Assembly (NCBI GenBank): GCA_002077045.2
Contig: KZ111147.1
Location: 204,131 to 259,037 of the forward strand
Origin: Rachicladosporium sp. CCFEE 5018
Taxonomy: Eukaryota; Ascomycota; Dothideomycetes; Cladosporiales; Cladosporiaceae
Direction of reading: 5' to 3'
Length of the DNA: 54,907 bases
Part shown: positions 10,524 through 20,883 of the stretch, in pieces
Layout: each line of letters begins with the position of its first letter
Numbering within the stretch: the first letter of the stretch is position 1
The notes under the pieces: generated by a model
The model's input: only the letters and a program-made list of their open reading frames with translations
What the model was told of the DNA's origin: nothing
Databases searched by the model: none
Program-made: the position numbers and the translations under genes

Positions 10524-10992
10524 TGGATCCTCCACCAAGACGGCACAATCCAACTCGAGATCAAGCTAACCGGTATCCTGAACACCTACGCCCTCAATCC
10601 AGGCGAGAGCGCAGCCCCATGGGGCACCGAAGTCTACCCCGGTGTCAACGCCCACAACCACCAACATCTCTTCTGCCTGCGTGTAGATCCTAATATCGAT
10701 GGTCCGAACAACACTATCTCCATCGTTGACGCCGTCGCCGCTGAAGCGCCAGTCGTCAGCGAAGAAAACTTCTACGGCAATGCCTTCTACGCCAAGAAGA
10801 CGAAGGTCGAGACCATGAAGGAGGGTATGAGCGATTACGATGGCGCGAGTAGTAGGACTTGGGAGATGGCTAATGAGGGGAAGATCAATGCTTATAGCAA
10901 GAAGCCGGTGGGGTATAAGTTGGTTAGTAGGGAGGTTCCGAAGCTGTTGCCGAAGGAGGGGAGTTTGGTGTGGAAGAGGGCGGGGTTTGCGA

Positions 10993-11092
10993 NNNNNNNN
11001 NNNNNNNNNNNNNNNNNNNNNNNNNNNNNNNNNNNNNNNNNNNNNNNNNNNNNNNNNNNNNNNNNNNNNNNNNNNNNNNNNNNNNNNNNNNN
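10993..11092. other. Scaffold gap 1 (100 N)
   Basis: Exactly 100 N. On the left an amine oxidase is cut off, on the right a nitrilase begins mid-gene. The round number indicates a placeholder of unknown true length, and the two sides are not evidently adjacent in the genome. Confidence 0.95.
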
Positions 11093-11558
11093 TTCGTAGA
11101 TGGCTCACCGGGCTTCTGGTCAATGTCAGAGCAAGGTGAGAATGACCAGAACGACAGGATTGAACGCCTGAAGCATGCTAATCAAAGTCTCGATAGGCTG
11201 TCGAAATCTCTCGCAAACGTACGCAGCAGAAGCTGGTGCCTTTGTCCTGCATTGTACAGCAGTCTTATCCCAGCCCGGCATAGACGCCATGAAGACGGCC
11301 GGCAGCCCGATCATGGGCAGCCCGGTCGCAGGCTCGTCGGCCATCATTGGCCCAGATGGACGGATTCTGAAGGCTGCTGAGTCGGGCTCAGAGCAGCTGA
11401 TCATCGCAGACCTCGACATGGCACTCGTGACGAAGACGAAGACTTTTGCTGATGCGGGCGGACATTGTAAGTTGGCATTTAGCTCGTTCTGGACGGCACA
11501 GGAGACTGACTCTTTTTTAGACAGCAGACCGGATATGTTGTGGCTGGGAGCAGAGTAA
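11093..11558 (+). CDS. Nitrilase/cyanide hydratase-type C-N hydrolase, C-terminal fragment
   Basis: Begins in frame right at the gap. Exons 11093-11135, 11188-11466 and 11521-11558 join to encode FVDGSPGFWSMSEQ, then SQTYAAEAGAFVLHC, SAIIGPDGRI, IIADLDMALV and GGHYSRPDMLWLGAE. These match the C-terminal third of fungal nitrilases, including the closing GHYSRPD block. The catalytic Glu, Lys and Cys lie upstream in the missing part. The reading frame could also splice at GTAAGT (11555) into a short exon ending LTYP before TAG. Nitrilases hydrolyse nitriles to acids and ammonia. Cyanide hydratases form formamide; the fragment cannot tell these apart. Confidence 0.75.
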
Positions 11559-11824
11559 GTTCGCAGCGTCTTTAGGCTTACCTACCAACGCATTCTCGTT
11601 CGCCAGGCTGACTTATCCGTAGCCCAACTTCGAAGCCGATTGTACGTATAAGCAAGCAGTCGCAGTAGAGTCAGCGAAGATTTCGAATGTACAAGGCTCG
11701 CTTTGTCTCCTCATTTCCTCTATGTCTCAAACCTATCAGCCCACTACTTCGAGCCTGCAAAGCAGCCCTAACCATGGCGACACTCAGCCTAGGAACCGAT
11801 CTATACTCTACGATATCCATACTG

Positions 11825-12823
11825 CTATCTAGCCCACACGGCGCTGTTGATCCATGCATCTCCCTCATCTCGGGACACCCACGCCCGCAGGAACCCATCC
11901 TGGGTGTCGGATTCATCGTCCCCAAACTGAAGGAACCTGCGCTGCGCCTCCACGCTCGCCAGCTTCTTCAACACGAGCTCAGTCTCCTCCGCATCGCACG
12001 GACTACCTCCCTCGCGCTGCAGGCTCTCTTTGAGATGATCATACCCCTTCAAGAACTCCCGCACATCTTCGTCATGGTGCCACTGCTTCGCACTCTGTGA
12101 CGCAATCTCGCAATTCTCGGACTGCGCGTGTATGTCTAGTAACTACTGCATCATTAGCTTATCTATAGATGTAGAGTCCAGCGAGAAAAGCATCAAGGAG
12201 GTGATGCGGCCTACGCACATGCTTCTGTTTCGCCACAGCAAGCACCTTGATCGCTTCAACCATCCCCTCCACAGTCCCCTCTGGATCCATTATCCTATCT
12301 CGATACTCCTGCTGCTGTGCATCCACTTTCTCTCGCTTTAGCACGAGCACGATCGAGTTGCGCTTTGGTCTTACCAGCCCAAACCCGATCCCAAATCTGA
12401 CGCGTCATCGCACCTTCCACGGCCTCAAGCTCCGCCAACAACGCCCTATCAGCAGCGTCCTGTTGGTCCTTAGCTGCCTTGGCAGCGCGATACTGGGCCC
12501 AGATCTCCGGTGTCAAGGCGGACTCGACTTCCCCGAGCTCAGCCATGAAGGCACGGCTCTGAGCTTCCAGCTCGGCATCGTCTTCGGGAGGGGTGCTGGC
12601 GTTGCGGTTCTTCGGGACGGTGAAGAGGACGGGGCAGCCGCCGATATCGACGATGATCTCTTCCATTGAAGGGTCGTTGTCCAAGGTATTATCGTCTGCA
12701 GCAGACGTACGGGTTGACGAATCGCTCTCGTCGGAGAGGTCGTAGTTGGCTGGGATGTGATAGTATGCCCTGGAGGTGCGGTTAGTGGGTGATGTTGCGA
12801 GAGGAGAGGTGTGAAGCATACAT
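11825..12823 (-). CDS. Uncharacterised acidic, helix-rich protein
   Basis: Not recognised. A four-exon minus-strand model (12822-12823, 12375-12769, 12219-12331, 11825-12121) keeps one frame for 268 residues. The start codon would be split AT|G by an intron with a good donor (GTATGC), branch point (CACTAAC) and acceptor (CTCCAG), giving MAYYHIPANYDLSDESD. The alternative is an unspliced start at 12819 (MLHTSPLA). The protein has an acidic Ser-rich N-terminus, a MEEIIVDIGGCPVLFTVP segment, and then Ala/Glu-rich helical stretches with two related parts (AELGEVESALTPEIWAQY and AELEAVEGAMTRQIWDRV). It ends DAWINSAVWAR. The 43 bp intron at 12332-12374 is short. Function unknown. Confidence 0.55.
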
Positions 12824-13121
12824 CTTGAGCGTGGCGCGGCAGTGATCTGGTCGATTCCAGGAAGTGGGAGAGATTACAAGCGCGATCAGAGCCTAGAAGC
12901 TAGGTGTGAGGCGACACGTTGGTCGTCGTTTGTAGCGGAGAGTGCCATCTCGTCTTGCGGGAAGCTGCAGAATGCCGCACAGAGCACCTCTGGGAGAAGC
13001 GGAAAAAGCGATGGAGCAGCTTAGTGAAGTGCTTGTAGTTTTTCGTAGTACTTACATATTATCCGCACCCTGAACGCCAGCGCTAATCGTCAACTAGTCC
13101 GTCAACCACATCGCCCTCATC

Positions 13122-14309
13122 TCAAGCTTCTGTCCGCTGCATGATCCCTACACCGCCCCGGACAACACCCACCAGCCCTCCTGTCTGTACACTTTCACTG
13201 CCACCTCCACTGAGCCTGTACTCGATCTCTGCCAGGCCCTCCAGCCATGCCACTCGCGTCTGCGCGGGCACTTCGACATCTGCAAGCTGCTCTCCCATTG
13301 CTGTCAAGATGTCCGCGAGTGCAAGTCCCTTGGCTTTCTTGAGTGCGTTGATGGTGCTGAGACATGAGCCAATGTTCGAAGTTGTGAGAAGAGTCTGTAC
13401 GATTGTCTCGATATCACCTGGATGCGGAGCAGCAATGCAGTCGAAGATCGTTTCTTGCGTGATCAAGTCGCGATCGATGTCAGCATCGTCCTGCAGTGGC
13501 GCGCCAGGAATGTGCAAGGGTGTTGAAGAAGCGTGGCAAGCTTGCAATACGTTCAGCGCACGCCGCATGTCGCCCTTGGCAAGCGTGACGAGACTGTCCA
13601 CAGCATCTGGTGCGATGTCGACGTTCTCTTCCAGAATGACCTTGTCTACCAGTACCCGGATATCCTTTTCTTTGAGTGGCGAGAAACGGAAGCGGGTACA
13701 TCGTGACAGCAGAGCAGGCGAGAGCTTATGTGTATAATTCGCAATAATGCAGAAGCGAGTGTTGGCCGTGTACTTCTCCATGATCCGTCGCAATGCCATC
13801 TGAGCTGTGGAGGTCATGGCATCGGCTTCGTCCAGAATGATGAGCTTATAGCCTGCCATATTACTGGTCTCGGACTTGTCGAAGCTGCCGGCGAAGATCT
13901 GCTTCGTCGAGGAGAAGGTCTTGATCTGTTCTCGAACAACGTCTATGCCACGGTCGTCACTGGCGTTCAGCTCAAGGACCATTTGTCGCATGTTTTTGTT
14001 GCCGTAGATCTTTCTTGCCAGGGCTAGCACGGTGGATGTCTTGCCTGTCCCTGGAGGGCCATAGAGCAGGAGATGGGGCAGCCGGTTCGCGTCTACGAAC
14101 TTGTTGATTGTGGCGAGGATGTCCTGGTGGCCACTGACGTCTGAGAGGGAGGCAGGGCGGTACTTTTCCACCCATGGTAGGTTGTCCTCGATCTCAACTG
14201 GGAGGTTCGCAGCAGAGCGTTTGCCTTTGGCATTGCTTGCGCTCGAAAAGTGTACATCGTTCGATTGCGCGGGGACGTCAATGTCCATCCCATCTTCGGA
14301 GTCGGACAT
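13122..14309 (-). CDS. RFC3: Replication factor C small subunit 3
   Basis: Single exon, 395 residues. It is a clamp-loader AAA+ ATPase: LPWVEKYRPASLSDVSG (RFC box II, ~44-60), Walker A GPPGTGKT (84-91), LELNASDDRGI (112-122), Walker B IILDEADAM (157-165), and sensor/arginine-finger motif LLSRCTRFRF (200-209). The C-terminal collar domain follows. The wording YGPPGTGKTST and the SRC motif, with full Walker residues, fit the yeast Rfc3/human RFC5 type. It loads PCNA onto primed DNA in the nucleus. It is divergent from ARPC3, with two MluI cell-cycle boxes upstream. Confidence 0.9.
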   Translation of the reverse strand: MSDSEDGMDIDVPAQSNDVHFSSASNAKGKRSAANLPVEIEDNLPWVEKYRPASLSDVSGHQDILATINKFVDANRLPHLLLYGPPGTGKTSTVLALARKIYGNKNMRQMVLELNASDDRGIDVVREQIKTFSSTKQIFAGSFDKSETSNMAGYKLIILDEADAMTSTAQMALRRIMEKYTANTRFCIIANYTHKLSPALLSRCTRFRFSPLKEKDIRVLVDKVILEENVDIAPDAVDSLVTLAKGDMRRALNVLQACHASSTPLHIPGAPLQDDADIDRDLITQETIFDCIAAPHPGDIETIVQTLLTTSNIGSCLSTINALKKAKGLALADILTAMGEQLADVEVPAQTRVAWLEGLAEIEYRLSGGGSESVQTGGLVGVVRGGVGIMQRTEA

Positions 14310-14380
14310 GGTTGCGAGAATGCGGATGGCGATATATGACCTTCAATCGTCAGATGGTCTGAACGATGGAGCCACACAAT

Positions 14381-14399
14381 ACGCGTCGACCTCACGCGT
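14381..14399. promoter_or_regulatory. Two ACGCGT (MCB) elements upstream of RFC3
   Basis: ACGCGT occurs at 14381-14386 and 14394-14399, 72-90 bases before the RFC3 ATG in the 312 bp divergent promoter shared with ARPC3. ACGCGT is the MBF (Mbp1/Swi6) site that drives G1/S expression of DNA replication genes. Paired sites beside a clamp-loader gene are what that pathway predicts. Confidence 0.6.
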
Positions 14400-14621
14400 T
14401 GCACTTTAGCTTCGGCCATACGTTTCTCCGTCCATTGTCCCTCCATTGTGCTGCGTCAGCCTTCGAGGGTGTCCTTGATTGCAGGCCTCTAGCTACATGT
14501 ATTTGCGACTACTTGCTGCTTCATACACAACTGTCAGTGCAACACGCTATCACTGCTATTTACAAGTGCTCCCAGACTAGTCTGTCGCTCGGTGCTCTCC
14601 ACCACATCAACACCGCCCGCC

Positions 14622-15273
14622 ATGCCTGCCTACCACTCCATCTTCCTGGACGAGCCAAACCAACAAACAATTGGCAACTTTGCCCTCCTGCCTCTCCGTA
14701 CCCGCACACGAGGTCCCGCCCAACAACTACCTGCAGTCCCTCCAGCCGAAGAACAAACCCTCACAGCCGACTCCCCTTCCTACGACCCCCTAGACGAGAT
14801 CCTCTCCCTCTTCCGCGCAAACACCTTCTTCCGCAACTTCGAGATCAAGGGCCCCGCAGACCGCGTGCTCATTTATGGCATTCTCTACGTCAGCGAGATT
14901 CTGGGCAAGATCAAGCCCGGCATTGTACGGAGGGAAGCGGAGAAGGCGGTCATGAACGTGGCGCTGGACAGCAACTTTGCTATTCCAGGGGATGCGGGGT
15001 TCCCGCTGAATCAGGCCTATGAGGCGCCTGCGGATAGGAATGAGGCGGAGGTGTTGAGGCAGTACCTCATGCAGGTGCGGCAGGAGCTGGCGCGGAGGCT
15101 GCTGGATAGGGTATTTGCGGATGGGAGCGGGTGCCTAGTAAGGTGAGCAGACTTGATGGGCTGGATCACGTCGGCAGATCGAGAGACGTGAGTTGAGATG
15201 AGCCGTGAGTGCTGACTACTGGCAGTGGTGGCTAAGCTTCCAGAAAAGGAAGTTCATGGGCAAGCAGCTATGA
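14622..15273 (+). CDS. ARC18: Arp2/3 complex subunit 3 (p21-Arc)
   Basis: Exons 14622-15137 and 15226-15273 give 187 residues, the usual size. The start MPAYHSIFLDEP and the following IGNFALLPLRTRTRGPA are characteristic of ARPC3. DPLDEILSLFRANTFFRNFEI and the second-exon end WWLSFQKRKFMGKQL complete the match. The donor is GTAAGG at 15138; using the GTGAGC a few bases later would create a stop. Arp2/3 nucleates branched actin at endocytic patches. The ATG lies 312 bp from RFC3's ATG on the opposite strand. Confidence 0.9.
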
Positions 15274-16477
15274 GGGAACAGACGAAGCGAGGCAGTTCGT
15301 AGTCAGCAGGCAACGGCATCAGCTATTGACACCACATTTGCCGGCTGCATGCCCTGACGAGAAACCACGGCATGTCGATCCACATGGCACGTCAGATATA
15401 CTAGGCGGCGATCTTGGCTCCGTGCAGAGCGTTCGATTCGCCCAATTATGATCTGGCCAAGTCACTTGACCGACGCCCGATCTCCAATGTGGATTCCTAT
15501 TGCTGCCGGCGATGACGATCGACACAGGGTGGAGAGTCTCACGCAGAGTACTCGCATGTGTCCAGGCTGCCTCTGGGACAATGGGCAGAAGGACGAGACT
15601 CCCAGCCCTTCCCAAGCGAGACAATGCATGGACTGCGATAGATCTGCCACTTGAGCCGGCGCGCAATTCTAGACAGCATAATGCTTCGGCTCTCCTGTGA
15701 GGCACTGTAGTGACGGCTATGAAAGGCGACCTTCCATATCCAACGCAACCTACACGCAAGTGTTATGGCTAGTGGTACAGCGCTCAAGAAACTCTAACAT
15801 TCACATGTATCTACGCGTGACCCATATCAGTCCGTGAAGTCCTGCATACAATTCCAGGCTCCCGTATTCTGTCTCCTTGCACTCGTGCTGGACTGCGATG
15901 CGATCAGCCCATGAGCGTCATTCCACTATCATTTACGATGCGCCCGCAATCTCACCTCCTTGGCAGCTCTACCAGATCCCATCTCTACCCAGCTACTCGG
16001 CGCTTCTATGTAGGCAACAGAATTCCATCAATGCAGCCTGAGGCGTTTCGTCGGCCCAGAGAGCTCAGACGTGAGGCTTAGCACGCTAAGCGGAGCCATT
16101 GACTGGGGCTTGATTGGCGCTAGAAGGGCACTAGAAGCACCTTGTGATCGGATGGCTGTGCCGCGCTGCACATCACTGCTTTGTTGCGCAGGAGCTGACC
16201 TTGCGAGGGATTGTGGTTGTGCCGCAACAGTGCGTGAGGTGGTGATCGGTAGGGTGGCTGTGGGGAGGCACGGGGGTTGTGTATGAGATATACATGAACT
16301 CATGCTACTGTGACTGTTCAGTCTACAAGCTTGACATCCTTTGCTTCACTATACTCATCAGCGATCTTGTGTTTCACTAACCTTGATTGTCACAAAGTAA
16401 GCGTGTCAAGTCTGCGAAGGCCGGAACATCAACTGTGCTATCATCCTGCTCCGCTGTTCATCAGCAATCTTCACATC
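15274..16477. other. Gene-free stretch between ARPC3 and GRDP-like gene
   Basis: About 1.2 kb. Only short frames without recognisable features were seen, and no RNA gene or repeat. It presumably contains the GRDP-like promoter and leader. Confidence 0.5.
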
Positions 16478-19026
16478 ATGCCCTCCAGACTAAGCAGAGT
16501 CCTGTCTCGCTATGCCGACAAGGAGAAAGAAGCTCTTGCTGAGGCAGAAGCGAGAGGTCGCCCTAGCCCGCCACCAGCTCCGCCTACCTACGCCGAGAAC
16601 CAGCAGCCTCCGCAATACGATCTCGACGATGCGATCCCGCCACCAGACATCACCGCTGGCTTCTCAAACCTAAGCTTGAGCGGACCTTCAACCGATAAGC
16701 TACCCACAGTCGATGAGACGATTGCGCATTTGAAGTTGCTGGAATGCTTCTACCGTCTCCGCCAGATTGTCGGAAAGACGGATGGCGCCTTCAGCGTCAG
16801 CAATTCACCCGTACCTGCAGACGCCCAGCGCGATGAACTCCTCGTCGAGCTAGCCGAGAAGCGATGGGCTATCTATGTCGCACGCGCCGTCGATCGCTTC
16901 GACAACTGGATCACTGCCATCGCACCCGCCGGTCTCGCTCCGACAATGACATCCTATGCAGACGATGGCGACAGCGGAGCATACTACAAGCCTGGCTTCT
17001 CCAAACGAGAGCTCCTTGTGTTCAATGAGTCGAACATGCCGCCTGTAGACGTCCTCATGGTGTGGCACGCATATATGCTCAACCCTCGCGCTTACTTTGA
17101 AGATTGCATCAGAGGTGGCAAGATGCATCTCTGGAACACGAAATTCCCCTGGGCGGCTGTCGTGCCGCGGATCGACTCAAAGAGCTTTGCGTATGCTGCC
17201 AAGGATGCCGAAATGGAGTTTCAGGAGCTCACGGGACTACCTTGGGACTGCCTCGACGGGCCATCGATGAAGACTGTCAGCTGTCCGACCTGTCGCAAAG
17301 ATACAAAGGTGCCTTGGACGACGTGTGATCAGAACGAGTGGGCTTCTGCGTTCCCGAATGCCATTGGGGAGATGTCGTATGAGCTCATCCTTGACAGGCT
17401 GTTGGAGAGAGGTCAGACGCAACCGTGAGGCTTCACATAGGGTACGTTACTGACTTCACTGTAGGCACCGGCTACTGCGAGCCTGATTTCAAGCAAGCTT
17501 GCACACACTGCAATGTTGATATGTCTCACGACAATCTTCGAGCAGACAAGTTCTGCAGGGATGTGAAGAGCTTGATCGCTGACGACACACCAATGCCTGG
17601 CACTTTACTGAGTCCAGATGGCGTCCCAATACAAGTATGTCCCACCCAGATTGCAATCCATGCTTTTGCCCAACCGGAAGCTGACCTGATTTCCCTCCCA
17701 GCCCTCTGCGCGCTACGCAGCCAGAGTACACAAAAGCTCCTTCAACACAATCAACAACCTCCTCAAGCTCGGCCTCGGCCAAGATATCCTCGACAAGCCC
17801 CGTCTCCGCGGCGCAGGCAAGAATTGCAGCATCACCGGCATCCGCGATATGCTCGAGCAGTGCATCATGGACGACGCAAGCTATGTCAGAGTCGCCAAAG
17901 GTACAACATTGTCCGGCGTTCTCACGCGTGGCGAGAAAATCCTTTTCCGCAAGATGATGTCGCGGTACTGGGAGAACGACTCGCCATTCGCGCTAAATCT
18001 TGTCGGTGCGGTGATTCGTCAGGGGAGTTTCATCGAGAAGATGCATAATATCGATTGGCTACACTCGCCTGCCCTGCTGTCGACGATGTCGAGGCTGATC
18101 ACGAAGTACTCGCGCTTTATGGATATCATGAAAGACCCTCTTCACATGGCAGTGCCGACGCTTGATGTGGATCTCGCGTGGCATACGCACCAGCTCCATC
18201 CGACGTCGTACTTTGCTTATACTATCGACGTCACTAGGCAGTTCATCGACCATGATGACAAGGTTCCGGAGACACAGTTGAATGATGCTTTTGCTTGGAC
18301 GTCGAAGTACTATCAGAAGTTATACAAGGAGCCGTACTCGGAGTGCACAGTAAGTCAACTACCTCCCTCGCCTCTCCCTGGTGCGCTGTCAGTGGCCTAT
18401 GCTAACGTATGTCGAAGTGTTGGTACTGTGAATCAGTACGCGAGAGCGCCACCTCGTCCGTCTCACGCCTCTTCAACACCTCCAGCGCCCAAGTCGCCGA
18501 TCAGCTCCACTCCTCGCCCCAAGACCCCAAGAAAAGCGTCCACATCTCCGCCCACAACGCCGTCCGGCCCACAGACGACTCCGGCAAATACGACAAAATC
18601 GCCAACGAGAAAGCGGCCAAACTCGAAGCCGCCTATCAAGCCGCCTGCACCCGCGCCAAGAAGAAGGGCAAACCCGCACCAAAGAAAGACGACTACTACT
18701 ACAGTGACGTTTACGGGTACCCCGTCTACATGCCCATGTACATGCCATACTACGGCGCCATGCCATACACGGCAGGCTACTACGCCGTGGCGCCTGGGTG
18801 CATGACATACAACGCTGGAGCCGCTGGAGGTTGCGCTGCAGGCACGTGTGGTGGTGGCGTTGCGGCTGGAGGCTGTGCTAGTGCGGCTGGGGCTGGTAGC
18901 TGCGCTGGCGGAGCGGCGGGAGGCTGCGGGGGAGGGGCTTCAGGCGGTGGATGTGGAGGAGGAGGGGGTGGTGGAGGCTGTGGAGGGGGAGGAGGCGGAG
19001 GCTGCGGTGGTGGGGGTGGGTGCTAG
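16478..19026 (+). CDS. GRDP-like (DUF1399) protein with Gly/Cys-rich tail (version B, complete)
   Basis: Four exons (16478-17411, 17465-17634, 17702-18349, 18418-19026) join to 786 residues. The ATG at 16478 (MPSRLSRVLSRYADKEKE) starts a charged, Pro-rich head. Two copies of the DUF1399 hallmark follow: VLMVWHAYMLNPRAYFEDC and DVDLAWHTHQLHPTSYF. CPTCRKDTKVPWTTC and CTHCNVD are possible metal-binding Cys pairs. The last exon encodes a CWYCES motif, a Lys-rich stretch, a Tyr/Met/Pro region (YGYPVYMPMYMPYYG), then about 85 residues of almost only Gly, Ala and Cys. The first intron uses an atypical donor (GTCAGA), needed to avoid a stop. Related plant GRDPs act in development and stress; the fungal role is unknown. 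The Cys-spaced poly-Gly tail suggests cross-linking or metal binding, which is inference. Confidence 0.8.
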
Positions 19027-19265
19027 GGTACTGTGATTGAGAAGCGGCTTGATTGCGAGCTGATTTATGTATAATGCGATATTGTTGATGATGAGAACAA
19101 ATAAGCGAGCTTTTTGGTATCATACAAATCCCATGAGATTGGTCTTCGTAAGGTGGGACATCAGTGCTACATGCAACCTGTCACCTTCCTCCTCGGTCTC
19201 TTTGCACTGATTGCCCAGCCGGATATCGATTCCAACGTCATGACTCTTTGATCATGTCATGGCCT

Positions 19266-20883
19266 CTACCGCTTGTAGTTCGTAGCCGGTCCAGTAGGAC
19301 TATACTTGTACCCCGGGAACTGATCAAACAAGCCCAAGTCATACTGACCCAATTGTGGGCAGCCGAGGCCTCCTACATATGAACCGACATACTTGTTGAT
19401 GAAGCTGGTAACAGTGCCCAAGTCCAGAATTGCGTTATTAAGGAAGTCCGGGATCCCCTGCTGCATGAGTTGGAACGCGAAGCAGGCAAAGTTGTTTCCT
19501 TGGAAGAGAGTATCGGCGTGCTGTGGAGCGCGTTAGCGACGTGCACTGGTAAGCGGATTATGGGAGAGGGGAACCCACATAGACACCACCACTCAAATCC
19601 GCAACATTGACACCCGTGAACGAGTTTGTTTTCCCGGTATTCCCACCGATCTTAAGCGTGTTCGGGTACGCAGCATAGCCGATCGCAAGATCCTCGACGA
19701 CAGCAGGGACATTGTATGGATTGTAGGATGGACGGCGATACTGTGGTGTGTGTCAGCGCGATGTAGGGTCGGAAGCAAGGAATGTAGAGAACACGGACCC
19801 AGTCTTCTGGCACACGCTCCTGGCCGCGGTTCCACACGAACGAGCCGGGGTTGCCGCTGACGCCGAAGAAGGTCTTGAAGTTGTAGCCGTCGAGGTAGCC
19901 GGAGGGAACGGCGGCAGAGTGGTTGGACATCTGTTGAGCAGGGAGTATTAGCGCTGTTCTGAAGAGGACGTTCGACTGCGTCGGGGACTCACGAGGTTGA
20001 TGACGAAGTTGTACGCAGCAGGTACGACGACGACTGTGGAGAAGAGGCCGGTGAGGTAGTATGGGTTGTTGGCGATACTCTCGTCTTGCACGACTTCGAA
20101 GCGGGAGCGGAACTTGTCGAGCGTGTAGCGGTCTTCGGGTCCGCCGAGCGCGTAGACGGCTTCGAACTTGGTGATGTTGAGGGAGTGGGCGTCGCCGTGG
20201 TTGGTGTAGGCGTCATTACGGCCTGGTGCTCGTCAGCATACCTCTAGCTGGGGGTTCTGGCTTGACGAGCGCCATACCGATCGAAGCGTCACCCTCATAG
20301 CTGTTATGTGAGTAACTTATCCCTTGACCTGTGCCGAGGAGGCCGCCGCTGATGGGGTCCGCCGGCAGCGCACCACCGATGGACCACACGCCTTCGGCAA
20401 GGTTGCCATCGGTAGCAATAGCGTACGCAGCCAGGAAAGCAGTAGCATCAGGCGCAAGGTTATACAGCGCGCCGAGGCCCGCGACCGTCTGCTCAATGGA
20501 TGCGATGCCATTGCGAGGTAGATACCCATGATTGGCAGCGGCGTTCAGGCCTGGGCATGGTCTACGAGACTGCGTTAGTCGATGGCTTCGTGACCAGCGC
20601 GATAGACTCACCCTCTTATATCTCCTGCGCCGGGTGATGCGTAGGCATATTGTCCAGTCAGGGTGATGTGCTGGTCCGCCTCGCTGAACGTCGGACAAGG
20701 AACAGGACCACAGTTTGTTTCGGCTTTGCTGACGCCGAGGGGATCTTGGGTGGCGCGCGAGATGTGGTCCGCTCGACGGGCAATGAGATCCCGTGCGTTT
20801 CGCAGGGCAACAGGGTCGTTCATAAGGTGCGGCATGGCAATGGCAGTGCCAGCCATGAAGGCGAGGGTGTGTAACATGACCAT
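19266..20883 (-). CDS. Secreted heme-thiolate peroxygenase-like protein (version B)
   Basis: Exons 19266-19520, 19579-19740, 19799-19930, 19993-20222, 20278-20561 and 20612-20883 mirror version A, with intact frame and the same motifs: PCPGLN heme-Cys, EGD, and RFEVVQDE for the distal R/E pair. It ends NYKR instead of NYRE. The intron at 19931-19992 is 62 bp and largely unlike its 64 bp counterpart in A, although the flanking exons are nearly identical. No inactivating change is seen, so both versions look functional. Confidence 0.85.

Larger units (their letters stand above)
1..10992. repeat. Block version A (contig A), homologous to 18948-28832
   Basis: The gene order GRDP end, peroxygenase, Erf4, Cys-rich protein, BMT2, amine oxidase is repeated in the same orientation from 18948. 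Coordinates differ by about 18,949 up to 5075 and by about 17,842 after 6190, because version B lacks about 1.1 kb. Exons differ by a few percent by eye. Some introns and the 4552-5075 intergenic segment differ more. The block ends at a scaffold gap at exactly the same homologous base as version B. This looks more like an uncollapsed haplotype or homeolog pair than a genuine tandem duplication. Confidence 0.9.

Noticed and set aside
15425..15450. GTTCGATTC resembling a tRNA T-loop
   Set aside because: The bases on either side do not pair into a T-stem, and no acceptor stem or anticodon arm is nearby.
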